Assembly (NCBI GenBank): GCA_046594225.1 | Contig: JBKJPW010000107.1 | Span: 1-25,933, forward strand | Direction: 5' to 3' | DNA from: UBA4416 sp046594225 | GTDB lineage: Bacteria > Bacteroidota > Bacteroidia > B-17B0 > Aurantibacillaceae | DNA length: 25,933 nt | In this document: piece by piece, positions 14,930 through 23,403 of the stretch | How positions within the stretch are numbered: the first letter of the stretch is position 1 | Layout of the letters: each line of letters opens with the position of its first letter | Program-made: the position numbers and the translations under genes | Notes under the pieces: generated by a model | Database searches by the model: none | What the model saw: the letters and a program-made list of their open reading frames with translations, nothing else | Told to the model about the DNA's origin: nothing

Positions 14930-16288
14930 ATGGGTACTTTTATTAACATCGCACAATTTATTACAAGCTTAGGCTTGCTTATTTTATTGCACGAGTTCGG
15001 ACATTTTATTACAGCACGTATGTTTAAAATACGCGTTGATAAATTTTACATGTTCTTCGATTTTTTATTTCCGCTACCAGGCGTTTTAAATTTTGCTTTA
15101 TTTAAAAAGAAAATAGGCGATACCGAATATGGTATTGGTTGGTTTCCAATGGGCGGTTACGTGCAAATTGCTGGTATGATAGATGAAAATTTAGATACCG
15201 AGCAAATGAATAAACCGGCTGAACCATGGGAGTTTAGAGCGCATCCAGCTTGGCAACGTTTAATTGTGATGTTAGGCGGTATTATTGTGAATGTATTATT
15301 AGCATTTATTATTTATGCGATGATATTGTTTACTTGGAATGAGAAAAAGGTGCCAATGAGTAGTTTAAAAAACGGTATTGATTGTTCAGATTCATTGGGA
15401 TTATCGGTTGGATTCAAATCAGGAGATAAAATAATTTCGGTAGATGGAAAGGAAGTAAAATATTGGGATAACTTAAGAATTGATATTTTACTTGGAGAAA
15501 AAGTTCAAGTTTTAAGAGATGGTAAAAAGGTTGAAATTATATTACCAGATAATTTTATTGACCAAATCGCTTCTTCTGAAAAATTCGGATTCGGAATGCC
15601 TAGGCTTCCTGCTCAGTTTATAGAATTTGCTCCAGAGTCAATCAACAAAGATGTCCAACTAAAAAAAGATGATAAAATAGTAGCAATTAACGATTCAATT
15701 TTGGTTAATTATAGAGATGAATTAGTTACTAATTTAAAGAAATTTCCAAATCAAACAGTAATTATAAATGTTGAAAGAGGCACCGAAAAATTGACAATTC
15801 CCTTAAAAGTAAATTCGAGGGGGCTTATTGATGCTAGAATTGGGGTTCTAGATCTTGAAAAAGCTGGTTTGATTTCTATTGAAACTAAAACGTTTGGTTT
15901 CTTCGAATCATTTCCAGCAGGAGTTTCAAAAACATTTGAAGAATTAGATAAATATTACCGTCAGTTTAAAAAAATATTTACTCCAAGTACTGGTGGTTAC
16001 AAGCACATTGGCGGCTTTAAATCAATGAGTAAAATGTTTGGCGAAGAATGGATTTGGGAAGATTTTTGGAATCGTACAGCATTTTTATCGATAGTATTGG
16101 CATTTATGAATTTATTGCCAATTCCGGCTTTAGATGGCGGACATGTAGTATTTACATTGTATGAAATGATTACACGTCGCGCGCCAAGCGTTAAAGTGTT
16201 AACCTATGCACAATATGTAGGAATGGGAATATTGTTATTCTTAATGCTTTATGCCAACTTAAACGATTTTGTGCATTTTTTCAAGTAA
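14930..16288 (+). CDS. rseP: RseP-type site-2 membrane metalloprotease
   Basis: 452 residues. Cleaves membrane-embedded substrates such as anti-sigma factors or signal-peptide remnants. HEFGH at 21-25 in the first transmembrane helix supplies the zinc ligands and catalytic Glu22, and NLLPIPALDGGH ending at residue 405 supplies the third ligand (Asp402). Between them lie one or two PDZ-like regions (about 155-330; GFKSGDKIISVDG and KKDDKIVAINDS). Other transmembrane helices are near 115-140, 380-400 and 425-445. The protein is complete. The actual substrate in this organism is unknown; no sigma/anti-sigma pair is nearby. It probably forms an operon with dxr. Confidence 0.93.
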   Translation: MGTFINIAQFITSLGLLILLHEFGHFITARMFKIRVDKFYMFFDFLFPLPGVLNFALFKKKIGDTEYGIGWFPMGGYVQIAGMIDENLDTEQMNKPAEPWEFRAHPAWQRLIVMLGGIIVNVLLAFIIYAMILFTWNEKKVPMSSLKNGIDCSDSLGLSVGFKSGDKIISVDGKEVKYWDNLRIDILLGEKVQVLRDGKKVEIILPDNFIDQIASSEKFGFGMPRLPAQFIEFAPESINKDVQLKKDDKIVAINDSILVNYRDELVTNLKKFPNQTVIINVERGTEKLTIPLKVNSRGLIDARIGVLDLEKAGLISIETKTFGFFESFPAGVSKTFEELDKYYRQFKKIFTPSTGGYKHIGGFKSMSKMFGEEWIWEDFWNRTAFLSIVLAFMNLLPIPALDGGHVVFTLYEMITRRAPSVKVLTYAQYVGMGILLFLMLYANLNDFVHFFK

Positions 16289-16317
16289 CTTTTATTAAGA
16301 ATTACATTATAGTTTAG

Positions 16318-17118
16318 ATGAGAGAATTAAATTTCAAATATACCATGAGATCAATCTTTTGTCTTGTATCTTTTGTCTTGTGTCTAATTGTAAAAGGTCA
16401 AGACAAAACCATTAATTCTGGAAATAAGCCCGCGGTAGCGCCTGCTAATTCAAAGCATAAAATAATGTTGATTCCTTTCGAAAATCGCATGTATTTAAGT
16501 GAGATTGATTTTATGATAAATAAAGAATCGAAACTCAATGCCAAACAAATTAAAGCAACTATGCGCGATGGTTTAAATGAACAATTTTATAAGAAATTAA
16601 AATCTAAATTATCCGTAGTTGATTTATTAGATGATACTATAAAAACAAAAAAAGATTTAGAAAACGTTTACCAGTATCTGTCTTATCAATATTTAAAAGT
16701 TCCAGATCAAAATAACTATAAACCACCTGTTAAAGAAAAAGAAACCAAAACACTTAATAATGGCCAATTAACTGTTGAAAGTAACAGTGATGCTCGTTTT
16801 ATGAATGCCTGGATAAAAAGCGCTACTGTAGTGCCTTATTTAAGTGGGAAATATAAAACAGATTTGTTTTTATTTTTTAATGAGTTAGATATTAAAGCTT
16901 TAAATGGAATTCCAGGAGATTTAAATACTAATCCTGCTCGTAAAATTATTTTGCATTATACCGTTTATACAGTAGATGCTAAGGAAATTAATTCGGGTAT
17001 TGCTGAGGTAAGTTTGCCTGCTAATGTTAATAATCCTGCGAAAATTATCAATACCTATTTTGCTCAGTTAGCAGATATTGTTTCGGCCCGTATTGATAAA
17101 GCATTACTAGCGAAATAA
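16318..17118 (+). CDS. Exported protein of unknown function
   Basis: 266 residues from the first ATG; a second ATG at 16345 (residue 10) gives a cleaner signal peptide, MRSIFCLVSFVLCLIVKGQ, and may be the true start. After a short linker the mature part has IMLIPFENRMYLSEIDFMI and alternating charged and hydrophobic segments. It has no transmembrane helix and no sorting tail, so it is probably periplasmic. The IPFENRMY region resembles the opening strand of other envelope proteins, but I do not recognise a family. It lies 29 bp after rseP and about 95 bp before the OmpA-like gene, so an envelope role is plausible. Confidence 0.7.
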   Translation: MRELNFKYTMRSIFCLVSFVLCLIVKGQDKTINSGNKPAVAPANSKHKIMLIPFENRMYLSEIDFMINKESKLNAKQIKATMRDGLNEQFYKKLKSKLSVVDLLDDTIKTKKDLENVYQYLSYQYLKVPDQNNYKPPVKEKETKTLNNGQLTVESNSDARFMNAWIKSATVVPYLSGKYKTDLFLFFNELDIKALNGIPGDLNTNPARKIILHYTVYTVDAKEINSGIAEVSLPANVNNPAKIINTYFAQLADIVSARIDKALLAK

Positions 17119-17188
17119 TCAAAATTTTAACAAATCCCTTTTGTTAATAAATACAATTTAGATGTAACATATTTTGGACTTATACATT

Positions 17189-17196
17189 TATTTTTG
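17189..17196 (+). promoter_or_regulatory. Possible -7 box of the OmpA-like gene
   Basis: TATTTTTG fits TAnnTTTG and ends 17 nt before the ATG at 17214. The nearest upstream TTTG (17173-17176) is only 12 nt away, shorter than the usual spacing, so this is a weak call. Confidence 0.35.
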
Positions 17197-17213
17197 TTGT
17201 AAAATATATTATA

Positions 17214-18215
17214 ATGAAAATAAGTCTATTACCTATCTGTATTGTTTTAATTGCATTATCATCTTGTGTACCACAACGATTAATGGAAGAAACAAAAGCA
17301 AAATTATCAACTTGTGAAACAGAAGCTTCTTCTGCTAAAAAAAATGTAACCGAGTTGGAGGCTAAAAATGCAGAAATGAAGGAAACTATTGCAAAAGAAC
17401 AAAAAGACTTAGCGGGTCTGCAAAGAGATACAGCAATATTAGGTACTAACTTAAGATTACTTTCTAATAAATATGATAAACTAAATATGGTTAATGACCA
17501 ACTATTAGATAAATACAATCGTATGTTAGTGGGTTCAGAAAAAGATAATGCTAGCCTAAGTGGGAAATTACAAATGACTCAGGAACAATTGTTGAAAAAA
17601 GAAGATGAGCTAAAAGCATTAGAGCTTAAATTAAATAAGCAACAACAAGATTTAGATGCCTTATCTGCTGAGTTAAAAAAACGCGAGGCTCGTGTTAATG
17701 AATTAGAAGACGTGTTAAGAAAAAAAGATCAAGCAACTGCTGATTTAAAAAAGAAATTGCAAGATGCTTTAATGGGCTTTGAAGGTAAAGGTTTAACCAT
17801 TACACAAAAAAACGGAAAAGTTTATGTAAGTATGGATGAATCTTTATTATTTGAAAGTGGAAAAACTTCGGTTCAACCAAAAGGAATTGAAGCATTAAAA
17901 AATGTAGCAAAAGTATTGGAACAAAATTCAGATATCAATGTATTGATAGAAGGCCATACAGATGATGTACCAATGAAAGGAACAGGTGACATTAAAGATA
18001 ATTGGGATTTAAGTGTAATTAGAGCTACATCGGTAACTAAAATTATTTTACAAAATTCTAAAACAGATCCTACACGTATTACATCTGCAGGCCGTGGCGA
18101 GTTTTTTCCTTTAGACGCAGCTAAAACGCCAGAGGCTAGAAAGAAAAACAGAAGAACAGAAATTATATTAACGCCTAAGTTAGATGAGTTGTTAAAAGTT
18201 TTAGGAAGCAACTAA
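17214..18215 (+). CDS. OmpA-family peptidoglycan-binding lipoprotein with coiled coil
   Basis: 333 residues. A lipoprotein signal peptide ends at LSSC (Cys18 expected to be lipidated). Residues about 22-180 are Lys/Glu/Leu-rich with a heptad pattern, a long coiled coil. Residues about 205-325 are the OmpA C-terminal domain: LIEGHTDDVP, then the NWDLSVIRAT helix and SAGRGEFFP, ending in ARKKNRRTEIIL with the Arg/Asp pair that grips diaminopimelate. The protein should be outer-membrane anchored and bind the cell wall through its C-terminus. It has no beta barrel. It resembles YiaD or MotB-like proteins. mscL follows after 32 bp. Confidence 0.9.
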   Translation: MKISLLPICIVLIALSSCVPQRLMEETKAKLSTCETEASSAKKNVTELEAKNAEMKETIAKEQKDLAGLQRDTAILGTNLRLLSNKYDKLNMVNDQLLDKYNRMLVGSEKDNASLSGKLQMTQEQLLKKEDELKALELKLNKQQQDLDALSAELKKREARVNELEDVLRKKDQATADLKKKLQDALMGFEGKGLTITQKNGKVYVSMDESLLFESGKTSVQPKGIEALKNVAKVLEQNSDINVLIEGHTDDVPMKGTGDIKDNWDLSVIRATSVTKIILQNSKTDPTRITSAGRGEFFPLDAAKTPEARKKNRRTEIILTPKLDELLKVLGSN

Positions 18216-18247
18216 GTTCAAATATATTAGCAGATATAATATAAATT

Positions 18248-18625
18248 ATGGGAATGATAAAAGAGTTTAAAGAGTTTGTAATGCGAGGCAATGTTGTTGA
18301 CTTAGCTATCGGTGTAATTATTGGTGGAGCTTTCAGCAAAATTGTTTCTTCTTTAATTGAAGATGTTATTACTCCTTTACTATTGAAACCTGTTTTAGAA
18401 GCCGCTCATGTAGCCACTTTGCAGGAATATACTTGGCATGGAGCAAAGTTAGGACTCTTTTTGAGCTCAGTTATTACATTTACGCTTACCGCTTTCGTAT
18501 TATTTTTAATTATTAAAGGAATGAATGCGGCTAAACGTAAAGAAGAAGTAGCGCCAGCAGAACCTACAGAACCAACTACTCAGGAAAAATTATTAATGGA
18601 AATTCGCGATTCTTTAAAAAAATAA
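18248..18625 (+). CDS. mscL: Large-conductance mechanosensitive channel
   Basis: 125 residues. A pore in the inner membrane that opens on hypo-osmotic shock. The family pattern is clear: EFKEFVMRGNVVDLAIGVIIGGAF starts near residue 6 (N-terminal helix and first transmembrane segment), then IEDVITPLL, a short periplasmic loop, the second transmembrane segment near 75-95 (SSVITFTLTAFVLFLIIKGMN) and a cytoplasmic bundle ending LLMEIRDSL. The start may be the second Met (residue 3). An intrinsic terminator follows at 18646-18676. Confidence 0.95.
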   Translation: MGMIKEFKEFVMRGNVVDLAIGVIIGGAFSKIVSSLIEDVITPLLLKPVLEAAHVATLQEYTWHGAKLGLFLSSVITFTLTAFVLFLIIKGMNAAKRKEEVAPAEPTEPTTQEKLLMEIRDSLKK

Positions 18626-18645
18626 TTTGCAATTTTAGATGTGAT

Positions 18646-18679
18646 AAAAACCCTTCAAAATATTTGAAGGGTTTTTTTA
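18646..18679 (+). terminator. Rho-independent terminator after mscL
   Basis: A 14-bp perfect stem, AAAAACCCTTCAAA (18646-18659) paired with TTTGAAGGGTTTTT (18663-18676), a 3-nt loop and a following T-run. It ends the ompA-like/mscL transcript. The A-run on the left could let it work in both directions, though nothing on the minus strand needs it nearby. Confidence 0.9.
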
Positions 18680-18758
18680 TAGGAAAATTTCACTCATGTA
18701 TTTTGTTACTCCTATGGAAATTGAAAAACACAATACGTACAACTAAAAAATAGTATTA

Positions 18759-19052
18759 TTGCATATGAAACTTATTCAAAATATATTTTTTGCGTATATC
18801 ATTATAGTCAATTGCTATGCTTATGCTTTAATGTGGTTTGATAAACATCAATCAAAGAAAAAAGGAAGGCGTGTTCCTGAAAAAAGATTATTCTTTATAG
18901 CTTTTATTTTTGGTGCTGTTGGTATTTATTTAGGGATGAAAGCACCTATCTATCATAAAGCAGCGAAAACTCCTTTTAAAATTGGGATTCCGTTATTGAT
19001 TTTACTGAATATAGTTTGTGTTTATTTAATATTTCAATATATGAAATTTTGA
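18759..19052 (+). CDS. DUF1294 small membrane protein
   Basis: 97 residues (95 if the second Met at 18765 is the start). Three hydrophobic segments. The DUF1294 pattern is seen in MWFDKHQSKKKGRRVPEKRLFF and FGAVGIYLGMK, followed by a Lys/His-rich loop (IYHKAAKTPFKIG). The function of this family is unknown. It is monocistronic: the mscL terminator lies upstream and a palindromic repeat starts 5 bp after the stop. Confidence 0.82.
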   Translation: MHMKLIQNIFFAYIIIVNCYAYALMWFDKHQSKKKGRRVPEKRLFFIAFIFGAVGIYLGMKAPIYHKAAKTPFKIGIPLLILLNIVCVYLIFQYMKF

Positions 19053-19056
19053 CCTT

Positions 19057-19140
19057 TCGTCAGTGCGAACGAAGTGAAGCAATCTCACATATAGTAAAGT
19101 ATTGTTTTAGATTGCTTCGGATAAATCCTCGCAATGACGA
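19057..19140. repeat. Palindromic dispersed repeat (GTCATTGCGA family), copy 1
   Basis: The ends read TCGTCAGTGCGA ... GAAGCAATCT on the left and AGATTGCTTC ... TCGCAATGACGA on the right, inverted around an AT-rich centre. The same end sequences occur at 24151-24239. Elements with this GTCATTGCGA/GAAGCAATCT signature are known as dispersed short repeats in many bacterial genomes. It could be a non-autonomous mobile element or an RNA hairpin at the gene end. Confidence 0.8.
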
Positions 19141-19142
19141 AT

Positions 19143-19171
19143 AAAAAAAGCCGCTCAATCGAGCAGCTTTT
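19143..19171 (-). terminator. Terminator of the SlyD-like gene
   Basis: On the minus strand AAAAGC, one mismatch, then GCTC, loop GATT, GAGC and GCTTTT form a stem followed by a T-run. It lies 8 bp beyond the stop codon of the FKBP gene. One unpaired position (A/C) interrupts the stem. Confidence 0.8.
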
Positions 19172-19178
19172 GTATTTA

Positions 19179-19691
19179 TTAGTGGTGGTGCCCACCTGGT
19201 CCGTGAACGTGACCATGATCTAACTCTTCTGCTGTAGCTTCTCTTACAGACAATACTTCACCTACAAAATGTAAATTATGATCTGCTAAAGGGTGGTTAA
19301 AATCCATGATAACGAAATCATTTCCAATTTCTTGAACAAATCCCATTAACTGATTTCCATCAGCATCATTCATCATTAATTCTTCTCCTTCTTTTACACG
19401 CTCCTCATCAAATTCACCATCAACATTAAATGCTTCTTTAGGAATTTTAGCAATCATTTCTTGATCAGAAATTCCGTAGCCGTTTACTGGTGTTACTTTA
19501 AAATCAAATTTATCACCCACTTTTTTATCTAATAAATTTTTTTCAAAATCAGGTAATAATTGGCCAACTCCAAATATAAATGTAAAAGGATGCTCAGTGG
19601 TTGTTTGCTCTACTAATTCAGGAGCTTCATTGTCGATGTGGGATGATAAATGATAATTTACCGATACCACTTTGTTTTGATTGATTGTCAT
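19179..19691 (-). CDS. SlyD-like FKBP peptidyl-prolyl isomerase
   Basis: 170 residues. Two-domain SlyD layout: FKBP parts at 1-70 (FIFGVGQLLPDFEKNLL) and 128-155 (DFNHPLADHNLHFVGEV), with an inserted flap/chaperone domain at about 72-127 (IPKEAFNVDGEF). The last residues, HGHVHGPGGHHH, form a short His tail that can bind nickel or other metals, as in SlyD. It isomerises X-Pro bonds and chaperones folding proteins in the cytoplasm. No signal peptide is present. It is a single gene with its own terminator. The region upstream holds a palindromic repeat. Confidence 0.92.
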   Translation of the reverse strand: MTINQNKVVSVNYHLSSHIDNEAPELVEQTTTEHPFTFIFGVGQLLPDFEKNLLDKKVGDKFDFKVTPVNGYGISDQEMIAKIPKEAFNVDGEFDEERVKEGEELMMNDADGNQLMGFVQEIGNDFVIMDFNHPLADHNLHFVGEVLSVREATAEELDHGHVHGPGGHHH

Positions 19692-19707
19692 TGTGTTCTT
19701 TTTTGTT

Positions 19708-19801
19708 GCCCGCAGATTTCGCAGATTCCACAGATTTATAGTTGTTATTTATTAAACCATTTACAATTATTATCCTGCGAGATTTGCGAGATCCGCAGGA
19801 C
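19708..19801. repeat. Imperfect palindromic repeat with CGCAGATT units
   Basis: The left arm has GCCCGCAGATTTCGCAGATT; the right arm has CCTGCGAGATTTGCGAGATC and ends in CCGCAGG. The arms are partly complementary and each is internally repeated. The right part alone can fold through TCCTGCG/CGCAGGA. It fills the gap between slyD-like and aldehyde dehydrogenase genes. The layout resembles dispersed intergenic repeats of Bacteroidota; only one copy is in the window. Confidence 0.6.
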
Positions 19802-19807
19802 ATTTAT

Positions 19808-21331
19808 TTAAAAGTCGAATTTAATACCCTGAGATAAAGTTAATTTTGTACCGTAATTAATGGTATTTGTTTGACGACGCATATACGCTTTCCAGCTGTC
19901 TGAACCACTTTCGCGTCCACCACCTGTTTCTTTCTCTCCACCAAATGCACCGCCAATTTCTGCGCCACTTGTTCCAATATTTACATTTGCAATACCACAG
20001 TCGCTACCATTAGTTGATAAAAATTGTTCTGCTTCACGCATATTTAATGTCATGATAGAAGAAGATAAACCTTGAGGAACACCATTTTGTAAAGCAATGG
20101 CTTCTTCAATAGTTTTATATTTCATGATATATAAAATTGGAGCAAACGTTTCGTGCTGTACAATTTCAAATTCATTTTTTGCTTCAGCAATACAAGGTTT
20201 TACATAACAACCACTTTCATATCCTTTTCCTTCTAATATACCACCTGGTACTAATATTTTCCCACCTTCAGAAATTACGCGTTCAATAGATACCATATAA
20301 TCTTTAACGGCACCTTTATCAATTAGTGGCCCAACATGATTTTTTTCATTTAATGGATCACCAATTACTAATTGCTTATATGCACTTACTAATTTTTGTT
20401 TCACATCTTCATAAATATCTTCATGAATAATTAAACGACGAGTAGATGTACAACGTTGTCCTGCTGTACCAACAGCACCAAAAACTAATCCTGGCAAAAC
20501 AGCTTGTAAATCAGCATTAGGAGTAATAATTACAGCATTGTTTCCGCCTAACTCTAAAATAGAACGACCAAAACGGCTAGCTACTTTAGTTCCTACAATA
20601 CGACCAACTCTTGTTGAGCCAGTTGCAGATACTAACGGTACGCGACCATCTTCACACATTTTTTCTCCAATAGCACCTGGGCTTACCAATAAACACGAAA
20701 CACCTTCAGGTAAATTATTTTCAGCAGCTACTTCATTCCAAATATTATGACAAGCTACAGCGCATAAAGGCACTTTACTTGATGGTTTCCAAATACACAC
20801 ATCACCACATATCCAAGCTAAAGCTGTATTCCAATTCCAAACAGCTACTGGGAAATTAAATGCAGAGATAATTCCTACAATTCCTAACGGATGCCATTGC
20901 TCATACATACGGTGATTTTCGCGTTCAGAGTGCATGGTTAAACCATATAACTGACGAGATACACCAACAGCAAAATCACAAATGTCAATCATTTCTTGAA
21001 CTTCACCCAAACCTTCTTGTAAAGATTTACCCATTTCATAAGAAACTAATTTCCCTAAATCATTTTTCTTAGCGCGTAATTTTTCTCCATACTGACGAAC
21101 AATTTCTCCACGCTTAGGTGCTGGAATATTTCGCCAAACCTTAAATGCTTCTGATGCTACCTGAACTACTTTTTCATAATCCTTTTCGTTAGCTACTCTT
21201 ACTTTTGCAATTAATTTTCCGTCAACCGGACTGTAAGATTCAATTATATCTCCGCTCGCAAAATAATTTTTTCCTGTAGCGCATCCATCGTTTAAATCTT
21301 TAATACCTAATGACTTTAATACTTTTTCCAT
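19808..21331 (-). CDS. ALDH7-type aldehyde dehydrogenase (aminoadipate-semialdehyde dehydrogenase-like)
   Basis: 507 residues. Oxidises an aldehyde to the acid with NAD; ALDH7/AmaB members act on alpha-aminoadipate semialdehyde in lysine breakdown. The catalytic Cys294 is in GQRCTSTRR and the general base Glu260 in ILELGGNNAV. AFNFPVAVWNWN (157-168) and WKPSS (181-185) form the cofactor site. The C-terminal NYGTKLTLSQGIKFDF is typical of the ALDH7 subfamily. No other lysine-catabolism gene is adjacent, so the substrate is inferred from the subfamily only. It looks complete and stands alone. Confidence 0.9.
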   Translation of the reverse strand: MEKVLKSLGIKDLNDGCATGKNYFASGDIIESYSPVDGKLIAKVRVANEKDYEKVVQVASEAFKVWRNIPAPKRGEIVRQYGEKLRAKKNDLGKLVSYEMGKSLQEGLGEVQEMIDICDFAVGVSRQLYGLTMHSERENHRMYEQWHPLGIVGIISAFNFPVAVWNWNTALAWICGDVCIWKPSSKVPLCAVACHNIWNEVAAENNLPEGVSCLLVSPGAIGEKMCEDGRVPLVSATGSTRVGRIVGTKVASRFGRSILELGGNNAVIITPNADLQAVLPGLVFGAVGTAGQRCTSTRRLIIHEDIYEDVKQKLVSAYKQLVIGDPLNEKNHVGPLIDKGAVKDYMVSIERVISEGGKILVPGGILEGKGYESGCYVKPCIAEAKNEFEIVQHETFAPILYIMKYKTIEEAIALQNGVPQGLSSSIMTLNMREAEQFLSTNGSDCGIANVNIGTSGAEIGGAFGGEKETGGGRESGSDSWKAYMRRQTNTINYGTKLTLSQGIKFDF

Positions 21332-21472
21332 ATCTTTTTAATCTGATTAGTTTATTTTTTTGAAGGTTAAATATAGCTATAATATCAGTTTTTAAGTAAG
21401 AAATTAGACAAATTATGAAAAAACAGAGATGGAAGCGTTAATCTTTGTAAAAGCCTGAAAATTAGGCTATTC

Positions 21473-22228
21473 CTAGAAATTTATATAGCTATTTATAATA
21501 ATGCCATTGTTTTTTTGTAACACATTATTTCCTTTAATTTCTCTACCAAAAAGTACGCTTTGATTTAAGTAACCTAACTCTAATTTAAAGTACTTATTTA
21601 ATTTATAACCTATAAGTGCGCCAAATCTATTTTGATCAAAAATATTTTCTTGCACATTTTTTCCAAATTGAATAAAAATTTCATCATACACAGCCGCATA
21701 AAATGTTTTATCTTCTATTTGATTTTTACCCAAGGGCATTTGCAAACGCAACATATAACGCATTCGGTTTACATACACATAATCGTCTTCTGTATTTAAA
21801 TCAGGTGTGGTGTATCTGCCAATCCATCTTTGTTCTAACATAAAGCGATGTTGAATTTCAATAATGTTAATTTGGTCGTTGAGAATTGCGGCTTGAAAAG
21901 AGCGATGTTCAGTAAATGTTTTTCCTGCTGCTTGTAAATTAATAGTGCCATACGGATAAGTTTCTATCCAACCATATCCAGCCCTAAACATGAGTTTTTG
22001 ATTTACTTTATAGTTAATACCAACTCTTAATAAACTCTGTTGGCCATGTAAAATAAACTCATCCCTTCGCCACTGGTATTCTAGGTGACCACTCCATTTA
22101 TCAGTTATTTTTTTTGTTATAAATGTATTGTACCAGCCAATAGAGTTGTAATCAACAAGGCGAGTGTTTTGAGATTTAACGCTTAATAAAACACCTATAA
22201 AATATAAAACTAAAATATATTTTTTCAT
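21473..22228 (-). CDS. DUF2490 outer-membrane beta-barrel protein
   Basis: 251 residues. The signal peptide spans about 1-19 (ends SVKSQ). The rest consists of short alternating strands rich in Tyr, Trp and Phe (SGHLEYQWRRDEF, LMFRAGYGWIETYPYG, RFMLEQRWIGRY, RMRYMLRLQMPLG), ending with an aromatic Phe (SYINF), as expected of an outer-membrane barrel. It matches DUF2490, whose function is unknown. Its start codon overlaps the stop of the TerC-family gene by 4 bp, so it should be translationally coupled to it. Confidence 0.85.
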   Translation of the reverse strand: MKKYILVLYFIGVLLSVKSQNTRLVDYNSIGWYNTFITKKITDKWSGHLEYQWRRDEFILHGQQSLLRVGINYKVNQKLMFRAGYGWIETYPYGTINLQAAGKTFTEHRSFQAAILNDQINIIEIQHRFMLEQRWIGRYTTPDLNTEDDYVYVNRMRYMLRLQMPLGKNQIEDKTFYAAVYDEIFIQFGKNVQENIFDQNRFGALIGYKLNKYFKLELGYLNQSVLFGREIKGNNVLQKNNGIIINSYINF

Positions 22229-22917
22229 TTTATACTTTTTTTTCTGATTTGAACGATGTTTACAAAAAATGAAAATGCCATTGAAAAGTAAATGTATGCT
22301 TTTGGGATATGTAACTTAAATCCTTCTGCAATCAGAGTTAAACCAATCATCATTAAAAACGCTAGAGCTAATATTTTTAAAGAAGGATGTTTATTAATAA
22401 AATCACTAATTTTTTTTGCAATTAATAACATAATAGAAATAGAAACAATTACCGCCACATACATAATCCACAGTTGGTCAACTAACCCAACGGCAGTAAT
22501 AATACTATCTACCGAAAACACAAGGTCTAGTAATAATATCTGTCCAATGGCGCTATTGAATGAAGCTTTATGTTTAAATTTTTCTGATAGATGTTTATCT
22601 TCCGTTTTCTCAAAAATCTCTTTACTACTTTTATAAAGTAAAAATAATCCACCAGCAATTAAAATTAAATCTTTACCTGAAAAAGAATATTTTGAAATAG
22701 AAAATAAAGTTTGGTCTAATTTTAAAATCCAGCTAATACCCGCTAATAAAATTAGTCGTAAAACTAAGGCTAAACTTAAACCAATTAACCGTGCTTTTTT
22801 ACGAGTCTCTTCAGGTAATTTATCACTAAGTAAGGAAATGAAAATGATGTTATCAATTCCTAGAATGATTTCTAAAAATATTAGTGTAATAAGAGAAATT
22901 AAAATTTCGGAACTCAT
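22225..22917 (-). CDS. TerC-family membrane protein (YgdQ-like)
   Basis: 230 residues with about seven transmembrane segments. Two family repeats are visible: EIILGIDNIIFIS (16-28) and DLVFSVDSIITAVG (130-143), each with the acidic residues in the membrane that mark the TerC group. Members export or buffer metal ions, especially manganese, and some supply metal to exported enzymes; others are linked to tellurite resistance. It is the short form, without CBS or CorC domains. It is the first gene of a two-gene unit with the DUF2490 barrel. The substrate is not shown by the sequence. Confidence 0.88.
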   Translation of the reverse strand: MSSEILISLITLIFLEIILGIDNIIFISLLSDKLPEETRKKARLIGLSLALVLRLILLAGISWILKLDQTLFSISKYSFSGKDLILIAGGLFLLYKSSKEIFEKTEDKHLSEKFKHKASFNSAIGQILLLDLVFSVDSIITAVGLVDQLWIMYVAVIVSISIMLLIAKKISDFINKHPSLKILALAFLMMIGLTLIAEGFKLHIPKAYIYFSMAFSFFVNIVQIRKKSIK

Positions 22918-22951
22918 GAGGTTAATTTAGTCGAACAAAGGTGCAGAATTA

Positions 22952-23368
22952 TTAATGGTTTTCAACGTACGTTTTGAAATTATTCAATATCATTTGCCAA
23001 CCAGCTTGTTGCATTTCTAGTGGGTTTTCACTCTCTGCTTCAAACTCTTCTACTATTTTTACTCCACCATCAACGTCCGAAAAATAAATATCCCATTTCC
23101 TTTCGTCTCCCATGGTGATGGCTATTTTTTTGTTTATAACAATCTCATCGTAAGTGCCCCAAAAATCAAATCCAAAACTTCCGTCTTTCGCTTCCATTCT
23201 GGTAGACGTTTTCCCTCCCACTTTAAAATCGCAGGTTGAACTTGGCGCATGCCAATCATTAGAAGCAAAACACCATTGTGTAACGTGCTCCGGTTTTGTC
23301 CACATTTCCCAAACTTTATTGATGTTTGAATTAATTGTTGCTTCAACGGTGATTATTGGTTTAGCCAT
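22952..23368 (-). CDS. SRPBCC (AHSA1-like) domain protein
   Basis: 138 residues, a single START/AHSA1-type helix-grip domain. Family features: ITVEATINSNINKVWEMWTKPEHVTQW at the start, the DFKVGG turn, and a closing helix (GWQMILNNFKTYVENH). The domain binds hydrophobic ligands in many proteins; the ligand here is unknown. No signal peptide, so it is cytoplasmic. It lies 34 bp upstream of terC on the same strand, so cotranscription is possible. Confidence 0.88.
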   Translation of the reverse strand: MAKPIITVEATINSNINKVWEMWTKPEHVTQWCFASNDWHAPSSTCDFKVGGKTSTRMEAKDGSFGFDFWGTYDEIVINKKIAITMGDERKWDIYFSDVDGGVKIVEEFEAESENPLEMQQAGWQMILNNFKTYVENH

Positions 23369-23403
23369 AATTTTTTATTTTAGAAAAACATAAATATAAA
23401 AAA

